A stretch of DNA of 64,000 nt from Heliocybe sulcata. Taxonomy: Eukaryota > Basidiomycota > Agaricomycetes > Gloeophyllales > Gloeophyllaceae. Below are positions 1 to 13,700 of this stretch, piece by piece (position 1 is the stretch's first letter; each line of letters begins with the position of its first letter). A program made the position numbers and the translations under genes. The notes below the pieces were generated by a model. The model ran no database searches. It saw nothing but the letters and a program-made list of their open reading frames with translations, and was not told where the DNA came from. The stretch spans positions 1,442,493-1,506,492 of the forward strand of contig ML213507.1 in assembly GCA_004369045.1 (NCBI GenBank), in the 5' to 3' direction.

Positions 1-3000
1 GTAAGAAAGAGTCCAAGCATCGATGAAGAGATTTCGCGCCGCTGATGCCTTCCTTCCTTCGTGGATAATCAGGAATAGCAGCATTTTACTGACTCAGCCG
101 ATTCGCGCGCAGTGTGCGCCGTGCGATCATAGGTTTCAAGCGGGGGTATGCACCCGGTTCCACCGACGAGATAAGCACGCTATGGTATGGCGCTCGGAAC
201 TCGATCCTGAAACCATAGCCGGTGCATTGATCGTTTAGAAAATCGGGACGTAAATATGAAGTGGGTATATGGTAAAGACAGTACTGCTGTCCGCCCTAAG
301 CCCAGCTTAGAACCAATTGCAAGCAGGAATTCAGCTCGAAACTTGACAATATCGAGAGAGGATCATCATAGCAGCTTCCAGACACCAGCTTTTGTCACCA
401 AGCCAAGAGCATCAGGTTCAGCCATCCGTTGCATGATTGATCTGGCGAAATGGGATACGGAAGCACAGACCGGAAGCACGGGTAAAACCGTCGGAACATG
501 CCGGGCAAGGATATTAAAGAAATCAAACCTTTACAGGTCTAGTAGCGAAGATATTGGGCCTTCCAGGAACCCGCTTTGCGCGTAGGATTACTGCTCAGGT
601 GGTCATTTGACCAGCAGGTACTTACGAATGGCGTGTGCGCGCTGTAGCCTGTCAGGAACTACCAATGCCATCTTTGCTTCACGTCGCATCTCGCGGATTC
701 CATCATACTCCCAAGGTTATGGAGGGACGTTCAGCATCTAAAGCTAGTGTTCACCGCAATACTGCTTACTTTTCCAGCTGCCGCGAACAGGTAGCGCACC
801 TGACAAGCCACGGGCGACGTCTTAGATCGGAACTTGACATTCAGCCCCTTTGGCAAGTCCATACGCCTTATGATACCAGGTCATTTGGATCCCATTGAAG
901 TCCCAGCAGATCATCACTTGTCAGCGGACTATCCGAGCAACCCGATGCACCACGGATCCCGTGCCCTTTGCCTTATGGCACGACAGCATCAAGGGGGACC
1001 TACTCAGAGAAAGATATTTCGGGTGCGCGTCGACACATCGGTAGGCTAGCTCGCGTTCATGTCGCCTCCAACACCCAGAACTTCCTACTCGACGCAAGAT
1101 CTTGGACTTCCCGGGCACTGCTGTAGTCTTCTAGAGTGACGAAGCGGTACATACCTAAAGGACTGAATGAACTGTTGATCATGACGCTTCAGATGGCCCA
1201 GCGAGACTCCTGCTGCGAAGCAACGCGAGCAAGACTATCGAAAGACCATCAAGAGGCGCAGATATCCTCTGGAGTGCAACGTGTGGCGTATCGCAGCCAA
1301 GTCGATCGTCAGCCGTCGGGCCTGACGATCTTGTAATACGCAACCGTGGCCCTGTGGGGTCGTTTGGATATGTTTAGTTGCTCGCGGATCGGGACTAGCG
1401 AAGGTCCTGCAAGAATCTCGACCTGTGATGCTGTGCAACGTCATGTTATGATTTGGTATTCTCACCTAACCAATGGAAATAAACACGTTTGTGGAATCGG
1501 TGTCGATGACCCCGTCCTGCATTAGTCTGGTGAGGGAATGAGATGACGATCTCTTGCTGACGAAGATCTGCTCCATGTACCTAGATGCATCATAACGGAA
1601 TCAGATCAGCGTCCGCGCGTGGTACTCAAATCGAAGAAGACTGAAGTCTGGGCCCAATACAAGGGTGAGGATTACATACTCAGGCTGGATGCTGGTTAGA
1701 GTTACGAAAGGAGAGAGTTCAGTCCGACTGAAAACGAAATCATATAGCACGCACTGGTCAAAGTCCAGATGAAATGCCCCATAACACAATCAGTGGCAGA
1801 TACCGCTTTGCTGTTGATAGAAGCTTTGGCCAAGTGGTTGCAGTCGGACGTCTCGGTACAGCATAACCCAGCCAACGCAGAGATGACTGTACACACACCC
1901 GCATCTATCCACCCAGGTTCCAATGGAACTCGGCATTGAAGTATACTTATGTCCGAGCAGTTGGCGCGGCTGTGCGTGTGATTCACGCCATCTTGCAATG
2001 TGAAGAACTCGGAGAAGGCCCGCAAAAAGCCCCGATGATGAAACGTTATTGTTTCCGTCAGAAGACAGTAGACTCAACAAAGAGTCCTACACGCACCTTA
2101 ATAGTCGACCTTCCTTGGGTGCTTGGGAATGTATTGGCAGACTAACCCATTCTTCGTCGCTCGTGGCCATATGACTCTTGTCGCGCAGTTTGAACATGCG
2201 TGAGGCAATCTGGACCCCGGACAAAGGTGACTACACGTCATGGCTCAGCAAGTTCCCTATGCCAGTCAGCGGATTGCAGCCAGTCTCGCACTTCGTGGGG
2301 CAGACGCGACCGCTTCCTACGGGCAAAGTGACAGTTGCCAGCCATAGCATGGGTATTGCACTCATGGAAGGCCTTCCCCTTCTCCCGTCCGTCACCAGGC
2401 GAGCCCTTGGTCACATGGCGCTTTTGCTCTTCCGGGACGCAAGAACTGCATGGGCTGTTCGTGAGACTGCGTGAGTTAAATACGTGAAATCGAAGGCATC
2501 CACAGGGACAGCTCGCCACCGGACGACAAGCGGAACGAAGGTCATTTGGGGTTGGATTCGGGTGCAGAGTGGGCGGAATCTGAGATTCGCAGGAGCTAGG
2601 ATGGTATCTGAAGTCGGCCCTTCGGCGACGATGAAGTGCATGCCTTAGTGGGTCGATTGATCTATTCAGTTGTGATATACCTCACTTCGCTTCTGTGATA
2701 TGTGGTAGGCAGTATTGAGCTCTGTCTAGAGAGCGACGAACGAATTTGGAATTGGATCCCGTCCTGCGTAACGCCGAGGCGTATGGAGTAGAGCAGCAAA
2801 ATACCTGTAGCCGGTGATGCATCAAAGAGGTGAGTGGGTAAGTCGGAAATAACCTGACAGGGACTAACGTTTCTCAGCAATCCAGAGGCCTCGCACCCTC
2901 GCCTGGGAGCAGCCTGGATAGAGAACTAAGGGGCGGAGTGACTCTCGACTAGGGCCTCGCCAAATGCTTACCGTAAGTGCTGGCTCTGCTGATTTATCTT

Positions 3001-3830
3001 CATATGCAGATGCAGCAGTGTACATCAATTTACGCACCATTATAGTGCACTCACCGATCGCTTTGCAACTTACGGAAGTGCACCGTCAAATTCGCGTATG
3101 GTGAAAATCAAATTGAAGAAGGCCTAACGTCCAAGGTCATCACCAAAATGCAAGCGGTTCTTCCGCAGCAGGCCTCTTCTCTGCGTTGCCTGCTTTCTAT
3201 ACTACTATGTGTTTCCCAACGGGACAAGAAGAGAACAAGAGAGGTAAATGCCGTGATTCAGCTCGAACAATTATCACGATGGACAGACGAACCTTCATCT
3301 TCGCGTTTTGGACAGGGATCATTCAATGCAAGACGCCGAAGGTTAGGGTTGAGCTGCTCGGGAGCTGTCAGTCTACGAAATTACTCACTTTTCTTCATTA
3401 TTATAGCTGGATCGGCCACCTCGCTGTCGGTACAAGGCAGAATTCAATTATTTGCACTAGAATTGGGAAGACCCGACGTTCTGTTGCAGGCATGAAGCAC
3501 AGTCGCTACAAGTCTGAGGCAAGGGGATACGCAAGAGAAGGCTAGCACGAGTCATCAGCAAATCCTCCCGCGGCTGGTAGTGGCTTGCGGTGTTGACCAT
3601 AGTTTGGTCAGACTGTTAGATATGGCCAGCCGGTGATCAGCCGATGGTAACGACACGGTCAGACTTTCAGAAATTGTCAACTCTACCAGTCTTGCAGAGG
3701 ACTTGCCAGCGATGGTCATACCTGCGCCATATCATTCTAAAGATAATGCCTTAGCAACTGGCGACTGATTCTGATGGCAGCGCTGTCTCTGACTGATGGG
3801 CTGAGATCACGTGCATGTTCGGGGTTGTCC
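1..3830. other. Gene-poor stretch, nothing recognisable
   Basis: Open frames here are short, overlap on both strands, and show no family motif, signal peptide or convincing intron chain. I saw no reverse-transcriptase, integrase or transposase motif and no long terminal or inverted repeat. It may be decayed intergenic DNA or an old element too degraded to read by eye. Confidence 0.5.
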
Positions 3831-3840
3831 CTTATAAAAT
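3808..3840 (+). promoter_or_regulatory. Promoter-like site: CACGTG plus TATA-like box
   Basis: A palindromic CACGTG at 3808-3813 is followed by CTTATAAAAT at 3831-3840. A pyrimidine-rich stretch (about 3860-3935) follows, typical of fungal transcription start regions. A donor-like GTAAGT lies at 3937. This is the only convincing promoter in the first 6.9 kb and suggests that the spliced region just downstream is transcribed. Confidence 0.45.
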
Positions 3841-4029
3841 TGAACTTCGTCTCTCAGTAGCACTATCCTCTCCTTCGCCCTCCTCTCCCACCTAGTATCC
3901 TTTTCTTCACCCTCCGCTGCTCTTGCTGAAGTCTCGGTAAGTAATCCTAACTAGCTCTTACTTAATAAGTTGTTATTACTCAATCTGACTGCCTCCGCCA
4001 TCCAATCCAGGCTTTCCAATAATTGGGTC

Positions 4030-4295
4030 ATGAATGCGCGCACTAGGGGAATGTCTGGTAAGCTACTCATAGTGGCCCCTCATCTTCGCCCGATCTGACT
4101 GTTGCTTGATAGCCCGCCCATGTACTAAAGTCCGGATTGTAGGATGAAGCCAGATCTGGGAACAGTTGGGTTCCTGCTTGCCGGGGTAAGTCGTGATTTG
4201 CATGCGGTCAAGGAATGTGCTAATAGATTGTCCGCATCTGTCTCCGGCTCAAGTGTATTGATGGAGTTACGTATTGTGAGCGGGACGCCGGTTGA
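4030..4295 (+). CDS. Candidate small spliced transcript with two overlapping micro-ORFs
   Basis: I do not recognise this gene. Three introns of fungal size can be read: 3937-4010 (5' leader), 4058-4112 and 4186-4226, each with GTAAG at the donor, AG at the acceptor and a CTGAC or CTAAT-like branch site. A 20-codon ORF, join(4030..4057,4113..4147), ends in TGA that overlaps the ATG of a second ORF as ATGA. The second ORF, join(4144..4185,4227..4295), gives a 36-residue peptide with a hydrophobic start and the ending CIDGVTYCERDAG. That ending faintly recalls the C-x-DG-x-TY-x-x-C run of Kazal-type domains, but it is too short to assign. The region could equally be a non-coding RNA or the 5' remnant of a longer gene. 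Splice signals are the strong part; coding is a guess. Confidence 0.3.
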
Positions 4296-6938
4296 CGACG
4301 ACGGCGACGTTTAGTTTAACTCCCGTATTGTAGCACGTCTGTAGCCAATTGCAGCAATAAATATAATTATCATGATCATTATATATATTGTTCAGAAAGG
4401 GCACCCAATAATCCAAACACAAACATGATATATATATATATATATACGGCGTTATTCGAACAGCGATCGTCTGGCAATCTGCACAAGACTGACAGGTCTT
4501 GCACATATTTCCGAGGTCTGACAAGTTATCCCACCAGCATGTAATCACTTACCATTGGCTGGTAAGACTTACAGATATTTTACGTCTGACACCTCTGATC
4601 ATCAGTTGTCACCGGATGGTCATAGCCGGCCGAATTTGCTGATGGAGGAGCTCCGGCTGTTGCCGTGCGGTTATCGCTGGTGCGCCGCGCTCTCGACCAA
4701 TAACCATCAAGCCATGGACTGCACCCAGTTCAGCTGAGGTCGAGCATTGCGCATCGTGGAGGCGGCAGGATCCACTGAAAAGGCGTGCTGCTGGGTGGCC
4801 CTGTCACATCTGATTGCGGACAGAGTTAAGTGCACTGGTCCTCTTCATCGCGACATGGCATCGCTTCCTATCGTCAGCCTCATGAACGTTGGTCGGCACT
4901 TTCAGACAACGCTGGCGTGCCCACATTATAGAATCGCGACTGATGGGTGACTCGGATGAGTCTGGGACGACTCTGTGGATGCTGGGTGGTCTGAAGCTTA
5001 AGAGGCACGGCGATTACTATTCGCGGAACCAATCAACGTCTTTATGACCGCTGGGATGACTGGGGATGATACTGGATGCAATGGTCGCCCTCAATGTCCG
5101 TAGTTAGTCTCGGTACGTTTTGTAGGTCCAACGTCAATCGTCACCTCACCTGTATCATGTCTAGGATTTCTGGCGCAGCCTCGAGTCCTCGTCGAAACTC
5201 CCCATTATTACATGCGAAACTCGGCAGACAAAGAGACGATGAGGCCCTGGAACTCGCATTTGGACGAGAGCGGACTTCAAGCATGCATGACTTGTCGTGT
5301 CGCCGAGCTATTAACAAAAAACATTAAGGCTACGAAAGACGATACATGGATACCTGTGCCACTGTAGAGCTCTCCAAGTTCAGGCAGGCGAGCCAGGCTC
5401 TCCTCCTCATCTGCTCTATATATTCGTTCCCAGGGAGGACAGAAGAATTCAGACCTCTAGTCCGTGGCATGGACACGCCGCGACTCTCAACGGAACATCA
5501 TCATATCTAGGCAGGTGATGCTAATCGCAGCTTCTGTCTCGAAGGCGGAAGCTCCCTGATTGCTCTGTCTAGCGCAGCCTACGTCGATTGCGTGCGTCCT
5601 ACCACAAAATCAACACTGCTGTGTTTTCTCCCATTTCTGGAGTCTGTCACTAATTTGTCTCAGGCGAATAACGGAAATCAAGGCGTCCTGCTATTCACTC
5701 AAGAGTATGCTGTGCTTCAAGAGCCTGGGCCGGTGACGAAAAGCTTTCCTCTCTTAGATCGAGGACTAGCAACGCTCTAAATCGAAGACCTCATCCAGGA
5801 TAACGCCCCATTGTTCTTGGACCAAGTCAGATTGTGATAGTCATTGTCGCACGACAGCGAGGGATCACGCATTCGCTGGGCTCAGTCGTCCTCGGGACTG
5901 GCAGTTCCAAATGGCAAGCTTCGTTTGAGACTTACACGTCCTCCTCGGTGCAGGTGATTTTTGACTGTCGGGTACCTCAACGCAATCAACCGTCCCTGTC
6001 GTGGTCTACTCCCTCAACAGTCCCGTATACAGTCGAACTCGCGTGGAGGAGCTCCAAAGAAAGACGCGGCTCGACGTCTAGTAGGTTGTTGCGTTGAAAC
6101 GCTGGAGGGTGGAGTGGCATTCAATCCCCATGCTGAGATTTGATCTGGTTGCTTAGCCCCGGGGAGCCAAGTTTCTATTGCTCAAGCCGCATAAACTTGT
6201 CCTTATCACAATGATCACTGTAAGGTCCTTCAAGTCTAGAAAGAATAAGACTATGACGTGAACTTGTCGAGAAGCATATTTTGCATGCTCGCGGTATCAC
6301 CATTGACGCACAAGTACGCTCTCGCAAAGTAATTCAACGGCATCATACCTACTCCTCAGTGCAAGACTATGTTTATCCTGTGTAATCCAGATCTACCGAC
6401 CTTTCCGTATTCGTGGAGGACTCGAATGGTGCGGCGTTCCCTTCCGTTTCAATGTTACTCTTAAGACTTAGTGTTGCATGTGGGTTAACAGGCATATCGA
6501 CAGTTGTCCCCCGCTGACATCCTGGCTTGGTCACCACCCGTTGTAAATGTAGGGTCTCGACTACCAGGTATCGAAGCTTGGCTCTCCGCATCGCCAGCGC
6601 CTGCACCTTCATGCTGTGAGTCTGTCATAGGAGATCCGCCCTTATTTCGGAGGCAGTTCGGTGGATTCTGCAGGGGAAGTAACTTCTGCTCCCAGGAACA
6701 CTGCGCTGAGCACTGAGCGGCGAACTTTACGATACATTACGGGCTTCCAGATGTCCCCTCACCTTGAACCAGGGCTAACGGCCTTTTGACTTGCTTGGCA
6801 GTCTCTCCTACGTTGCAATGGGTCCAAAGACCTCCTGAAGTCACGCTCGTTTCAATCTACATATAAGGCTGTATACAACTGTCCGTTCATACATGTATTG
6901 ATACATTCCCGGTCCATCCCATTTCCCATTTCATCATC
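4296..6938. other. Gene-poor stretch with an AT microsatellite
   Basis: No supported gene. A pure (AT)n tract lies at 4428-4446. Other open frames are short and patternless on both strands. Confidence 0.5.
4428..4446. repeat. (AT)n microsat
   Basis: About nine and a half uninterrupted AT units. Confidence 0.9.
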
Positions 6939-8565
6939 CTAGTTGGTGGTAGCCTCCGTATAAGAGGTAGTGGCGAAACCAATGGAGCTGGTCGTGGTGT
7001 CGAACACGGTGTAGAAGCGCTCGAGGAACACGTAACCATTGATGAAGTCGAGGCCCTCGCCACTATTGCTTCCGATCTGTATAACCCGTACTGGTGAGAT
7101 CACTGATCGCGTTCCAGCTTTGACAAGACTTACATCGTTCACAACCAAGTAGAGGCTGCCGCTCGAGCCACCGATGTAGGTATTGAGGGAACGAGGCCAC
7201 AGCTGAGCATTGGCCGTGAGCCCGTAGGTCGTGCCACCGATGTTGAAGTCGAGCGTCTGCAGGGCAGCGTACTGGGCAGCGCTGACCTCAAGCAGGCCAG
7301 TGGTCGAATCTAGGGTAGCGCCAGTAGCGCTGACGTAGCGGTCGTAGGCGTCTGCGAGAAATAACAGCAGTCAGAACGTGAGATATCATAAACACAATGC
7401 CATATTAAACATACCCGTAGCAATGTAGAGGAGGGTGGTACCAGTGTCAACGATACCGGCAGTCTCAGCCAGGATCGTCTCGCCGTTGTAGGTGATGGCC
7501 TGGTCAACGCCCCAGTAGTAGCTTGCGGGCTCAGTGGTGGTTAAGGGCACGTAGTTGAGAGTTCCCGTATACTTGGTGGTGTCGGCACCGCCGAAGGTCA
7601 ACTCGCCGTTAGTATCAGACTCGGAAGTGGTGGGCGCGAAGGATACGCCGACAGCATCAGCGGAGATGGTACCCTGGGAGTAGAGGTTGTCGGTGACCGT
7701 AGGGACCGTGTTCGCATTAGAGACAGTGCCTGTAACCAGGTGTGTCAGTGGGGGACCAAGAGGCGAATAGGCATCACGTGTTTCACGTACCTTCAGTCAA
7801 ATCAGTCGGACCGATACCGAGGATACCATCGACACCATCACCGAAGCCCTCCGAGTAACTGGCAACACCAATAGACTGGGAAGTGATGACGAGGTTGGAA
7901 GAAAGGGTCACACGGTCCGTGTCTATGGGAAACATGTGAGAACTATATAGACGGCAATTCCACACGGTAGAGCTATGCTTACACTCTGTTCCCTCGAATT
8001 CGCCAGAGCCGTAGCTCACTTCCTAGATATATTGTTAGTGAAGAACATGCATGGTAGTGTAAGACCCATACCACTCGACCGCCAGTAGACTTGCTAGTGC
8101 TGGTCCTGGTATACCTCTTGTAAGCACCGACCCAAGTGTTTGAACTGCCAGTGTCAACGATAAGGGTATCTGGAAATAAATTGAGCATTTAATCAACCAA
8201 AGGCATATAATCTCGTCACGAACAGTCTGTGGCGGGACTGCCAACTCCAACTGTGGCATAGTAGGAGACCTTGAGCAGACGTTAGACTCTGCCGGCGGTG
8301 CACATGATCAGAGTACACGTACAGCACCGTTAGTGACGGCAAACGAGTACTCGGCCCGCTTGGACGAAGTTGCCTTGTTATTGGCCACGTTCTTGAGCTG
8401 GGCAATACGGGCGCGATCGTTCTCCACGATCTTAGCAACGCCTTCGGAGTTAGTCTTGAATCTCCTGCCAATGGGCATGGTGGCGGTACTAGAAGTTGGG
8501 ACGGGAGAAGCTGTGGCGCCAAGCGCGATGACCAGGAGGGAGAGGAGAGCAGTGAAGCGGGCCAT
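6939..8565 (-). CDS. Secreted pepsin-type aspartic protease (polyporopepsin-like)
   Basis: Extracellular endopeptidase of family A1. Eight exons: complement(join(6939..7076,7134..7351,7415..7729,7791..7922,7983..8022,8072..8169,8224..8269,8323..8565)), 409 residues. The start at 8565 opens a signal peptide (MARFTALLSLLVIALGATA) and a propeptide that ends at a Kex2-like KR at residues 69-70. The first catalytic Asp is D102 in VDTGSSNTW and the second is D281 in VDTGTTLLY; the flap appears as VSYGSG. The spliced product follows the plan of Irpex polyporopepsin, including GVGSPAT just before the first catalytic site and SGEGLDFINGYVFLERFY near the end. The last intron (7077-7133) is in frame and open, so retention would add 19 residues. 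It probably digests external protein for nitrogen. A TATA-like box lies at 8671-8676. It has no coding neighbour within 2 kb upstream. Confidence 0.93.
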
Positions 8566-8670
8566 GATGAGCTCGGGGTGCTGCACGATTCGCTAGAGAG
8601 GACTATTGCCTGGTACTAGTCGAGGGGAACACCGACGGGGCTCGAGAGTTTACGGACGATTGCTCTCGCA

Positions 8671-8676
8671 CTTATA
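8671..8676 (-). promoter_or_regulatory. TATA-like box of the aspartic protease
   Basis: TATAAG on the minus strand, 106 nt upstream of the protease ATG at 8565. Confidence 0.45.
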
Positions 8677-8679
8677 AGC

Positions 8680-10749
8680 TTGGTAGGTGACGTACGGGTG
8701 CAGTGTGGACGCGTGTTTCTTAAGGAGCCCCGCATGGATGCACGTTCAAATAGACGAGAACTGCATCGCAATAGGTCTGACGCAGGTAGGGCTGGGAAAT
8801 CGAAGCGCCGCAATGTGAACGAAGTTCTTCCTTCCTGGTACAGGTTGGACGGTTATAGCCATCGATAAGTAGTTGACCCGGCGACAGTCTTCCTGAATTA
8901 GCCAGAGCGCGAACGGCTAGCTTATTTATGAGCATTGCTACAGCAAGCCTGCCCGCAACCTACGTTACGGACATGAAATTTCGCATGGACTCTGGAATAG
9001 ATTTGCTGCGCGTTTCGAAATCCACGTTCAATGAGTTGCTCGTACCCAAGCCTAAATGGGACCATCACTCACCAGACATTGTAACGAAAGCCTCATGGCT
9101 TTGTTGCGGAGCAGTACGCGCTGCTAAAGATAGCACGGGTCAAGGAAGGCTTTGAGGAGATAGATGGATTCATTAAGGACATGCGAATTGCTAGATAAGC
9201 AGGGGGGAGCTGCGTCATCTCCTTCCGATTGCATGACTTTCTGTCAACTCAACATGCAGGGCGATACAGTGGCGATAGATCAAGTTCAAAGATGCAGTTA
9301 TCCAGGTTAGAGAGGACTCACGCGAGATTGCATGTGTCGCGTGACCGCTTTGTGACCGTCCTGCCCCCGGACTCTCATGCTTGCACGGGACTCATCTCTT
9401 GTGCCTACCTACATTAGTCACTTCTCTCGTCGTAGTAATGATAGACGCAACTGCGATGACCGTAGGCAGATATCGAAGTTGCCGTCGCTACTCCGCAGCA
9501 GGCGTGCATCTCACCTACAGCCCTGGCGGAACACGGTAAAAATACCCAATAATTCCCAGGTAAGTATGGTCGCATGTCCTCATCACGGAGAATTCAATGG
9601 GATGACAAAACCGTCGATGAACAGACAGAGAATGCCATAAAACGACCGTATGGACAGGAGCACGCTTTGTGGCTGCTGATAATCAAAGAACAACGTCTAG
9701 CGCACCGTCGAATGATCCGACGCACTCACCGAATGTCACCAAAGGTTTGATGCAAGATCAGCCATGTCAAGATGTCGCCAAATATCTTGACATTTCGTCG
9801 ACCCCAGTTGCCTCACCCTGCAAGGCTTCTGGGTGCATCACACGACCGTCGAGATAGCAAGCTGGCAGGAAAGGCGTTGAAGCGTACCGGCGGCCAGTCT
9901 CTGCGAATGCAGCGCATGGTTGAATGCGTACACATTCGTAACCTTCGCAGTCCTGTGCTGATAAGGCTTCCCTTCCGATTAATCACCCACCATGGAATCT
10001 ACTAGACATGAACGGAACCGACGGTTATACATCGGTACCGAGTTCTGTGTGTTTAGAGGCATCTCGTGAGGAGCGAGCTCTGTAATACTGATACCCATTT
10101 CTTGAAAGACCCCAGCAGTGAAGTAGGAATGGCTATGATGCGTTCGCTTGACGTGCTTTTCCCTAAAAATTGCCCGAGGTTTTGGCCTTGTGAATGCACC
10201 GCGTCGAACAGCGACTCTAGACGCCTACTTTGCGGCGTGACGGGATTGAAGTTGTAGCCGACGAAGAGACCAGTGCAAACAGATCTTCTTCACAACTTAT
10301 TTCTCGCCAGAAGGTCGTATTGCCTAGTGAGACAGTTCGCGATCCTGAGGGACGCACTTTGGCAGTATTTACCAGATAAGTCTCAATTATTATTTATTTT
10401 GGAGATAAAATATCCTAACGCGGCGCGACTGGGAGGACTCCAGAGTCAATCTTGCGCTTGAAAAATGTCTGCTATCCTTCCATCTCGCTCTGTGCTACAA
10501 CGCTTCTCGTCAAGTGGTAATAGTGGGTAGGCGCGAGGTCATAAGACAGAGAAAACACCACCCTAGAGTCAGTTATAGGTGCTGTCAGAAAGTTAAGATC
10601 TGTCCGCACAGTACTGACGCGAGCCGCGTTCGCGAAGCTGCTGCACATTCCTCAGGCCTTGAAAAAGGAGCTTAAAGGGAAGCATCAGACGGCAAAAGTT
10701 GGTATTGTTATCCTGTGCATCGTCGCCTTGCCCTAATAACATTGGCAGA
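8680..10749. other. Intergenic, no gene seen
   Basis: Only short patternless frames. Two GAGTCA motifs (the reverse of TGACTC, the Gcn4/Bas1 core site in yeasts) occur at 10443-10448 and 10566-10571, upstream of the purine gene ADE6. Bas1 control of ADE genes is known in Saccharomyces; its relevance here is a guess. Confidence 0.4.
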
Positions 10750-13700
10750 ATGTTGTGCTTGCTAGGATCCTCCTCCTTATCCCTGGCGCGGCGCAAGAAT
10801 CTGCTGAAGGCAGTGCAAAAGATCTGTCCGCGTATCACATCGGTTGATGCCATCTACATCCACCTGGTCGATTGTACTTCATCTGTCGCCGAGTCCGAAC
10901 TAGAGGATGCCAATTCCTCGTCGCGGAAGATCCTGGAGCAACTACTCAGCTATGGGGACGGCATCGCACTTTCGTCTACTGTGGAAGCCATCCAATCAGG
11001 CTCCAATATTGCCTACGTTGTCCCAAGACCGGGATCCATTTCTCCTTGGTCCAGTAAGGCTACCGATATCGCGCATCTTTGCAACCTCGGGGAACACGTT
11101 CAGCGTATTGAGCGAGGTACCCTCTATACTTTCACGTCCTCCGACGGCTCTTCTTTGACTTTAAGAGACATAACGTCTTTCTCCAATCTTATCCACGATC
11201 GGATGACCCAAACTATCCGACAGAGCTTACCAGACTCGTCGGAGATCTTTGCTCACTCCTCACCTGCACCGTTACGGATTGTCCAGCTACAAGACCCGTA
11301 CGCGCGTACCTCTGCGGCATATGAGGAGGCTCACGGTAGACTGGTGGCCGCTAACGAGGAACTCGGCCTCGCGCTTGCTCCGGACGAAATCGATTATCTT
11401 GCTTCGGCTTTCCTCGCCTCGAAGCGCAATCCCACAGACGCCGAACTTTTCATGTTTGCTCAGGTCAACTCCGAACATTGTCGGCATAAGATATTTAATG
11501 CGTCTTGGACCATCGATTCTCGACCTCAGGCTATGAGTCTGTTCCAGATGATTCGTAACACCGAAAAGGTCATACAGAGTTTCCATACTATTTCGGCCTA
11601 CTCCGACAATGCAGCCGTATTCACCGGTCATAGCCGTATTCCTCGGTTCGCCATCACGACCGAGTCCACCGCTGGTGCTGCTAGCCCTTACCAAGAGACC
11701 ATAGAGGACGCCCCTATCTTGTGCAAAGTGGAGACTCACAACCACCCCACGGCTGTATCACCATTCCCTGGCGCTGCTACTGGTGCGGGAGGCGAGATCC
11801 GAGACGAAGGTGCTGTTGGTAGAGGATCAAAACCAAAAGCTGGGTTGACCGGCTTTACCGTGAGCAACCTCCTTATCCCTGGATTCCTCCAGGAATGGGA
11901 GGTCACTCCTGCCGGGGAGGCTGCTGAGCCTGTTGACGGCATTGGAAAACCCGAGGACGTCGCCAGCGCACTGGATATCATGGTCGAGGGTCCTCTGGGT
12001 GCTTGTGGATTTAATAACGAATACGGTCGGCCAGGCCTAGCTGGGTACTTCAGAACATTCTTACAGCGTGTTCCCGGGGTGCGGGGCGACGAGATCCGTG
12101 GCTACCATAAACCAATCATGTTGGCTGGTGGTTACGGTCACGTCCGACCCTCCTTTGCGCTCAAGTCAAAGATCCCTGTGGGTGCGAAGTTGGTGGTTCT
12201 CGGTGGTCCTGGGCTATTGATCGGCTTGGGCGGTGGTGCGGCGAGCAGTCGGAAGAGCGGCGAGGGCAGTCGGGACCTCGACTTCGCCTCTGTCCAACGG
12301 GACAATGCTGAGATGGAGCGCAGATGCCAGGAAGTTATTGATGCCTGCGTGAACCTAGGACCTGGAGGCAACCCTATCATGAGCATCCACGATGTTGGTG
12401 CTGGAGGTTTGTCGAACGCTCTGCCGGAGCTGGTGCATGACTCTGGTTTGGGAGCGAAGATCGAGATCCGGAATGTACCAGTTGCCGACGCATCCATGTC
12501 GCCTATGGAGATATGGTGCAACGAGTCGCAGGAGAGGTATGTCTTGGCAGTGAGCTCCGAATACGGAAAGGAGGAAGCCTTCAAGAGCATTTGCGAGCGG
12601 GAGCGGTGTCCGTTCGGTATCGTCGGCGAAGCAACTGCGGAAGAGGCTCTTGTTGTCAGCGATCGCCTTCTAGGAGAAGACGTGGTCAGGTTGGATATGG
12701 AGATGCTTTTCGGCAAGCCACCCAAGATGCACAGGACAGACGAGACCCAGCGTGTAGCCTTCACTCCTTTCGACGTCTCCTTGCGCAGATACGTACCGTC
12801 AGTATCGATCCAAGATCGCATCTCTGCTGCTGTGGACAGAGTCCTCCACCTTCCAACGGTCGCCTCCAAGTCCTTCCTTATCACTATAGGAGATCGCACC
12901 ATCACTGGTCTCGTAACGCGGGATCAGATGGTAGGACCTTACCAGGTGCCCGTCGCAGATGTCGCCGTGACCAGGGCAACGTATGGGTTCGACATGAAGC
13001 GAGGAGAGGCCATGGCCATTGGTGAGCGTCCGCCCATTGCGCTGGTCAATGCCGCTGCCAGCGCGAAGATGGCTGTCGGGGAGGCACTGATGAACCTCGC
13101 GGCGGCGTACATCGGGAGCAGCGGGAACTCTCTGAGTAGAGTGAAGCTCAGCGCCAACTGGATGTGCGCCGCTGGGAAGCCGGGCGAGGGCAAGGCTCTG
13201 TATGAAGCAGTCCAGGCGATCGGCATGGACTTATGCCCGGCCTTGGGTGTTGGCATTCCTGTTGGGAAGGACTCGATGTCGATGGCCATGAAGTGGAAGG
13301 ATGGAAAAAGTGGGGAGGCGAAGGAGGTGTCTGCACCAGTTTCCGTAGTGATCAGCGCGTTCGCGGCCGTGGAGGATGTCGAGAAGACGTGGACGCCGGA
13401 GCTCAAGAGCGAGACTGAGGAGCCGACAGTGCTGGTATTCTTTGATCTTGCGGGTGGGAAGCAGAGACTGGGAGGTAGTGCACTCTGCCAGGTATTCAAC
13501 GAAATTGGCGACGTCGCTCCCAATGTCGATGACGCTAGCGTCCTGAAGGCGTTCTTCCAAGGATGTCAAGCGGTCCGGGAGAGTGCTCCAGGCGCCGTCC
13601 TGGCTTATCATGACAGGTCAGATGGCGGGCTGTTCACTACCATTGTTGAGATGGCCTTCGCTGGGCGTGTCGGAGTGGAAGTCAACTTGAACACTGTGAT

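Noticed and set aside
4267-4548. Minus-strand Cys-rich 93-codon frame
   Set aside because: Part of it is the (AT)n tract translated as YIYIYI, and the start is not supported. Its cysteines look like chance.
1-6938. Possible decayed transposable element in the gene-poor left end
   Set aside because: No reverse-transcriptase, integrase, transposase or capsid motif, and no terminal repeats were found by eye, so no element is called.
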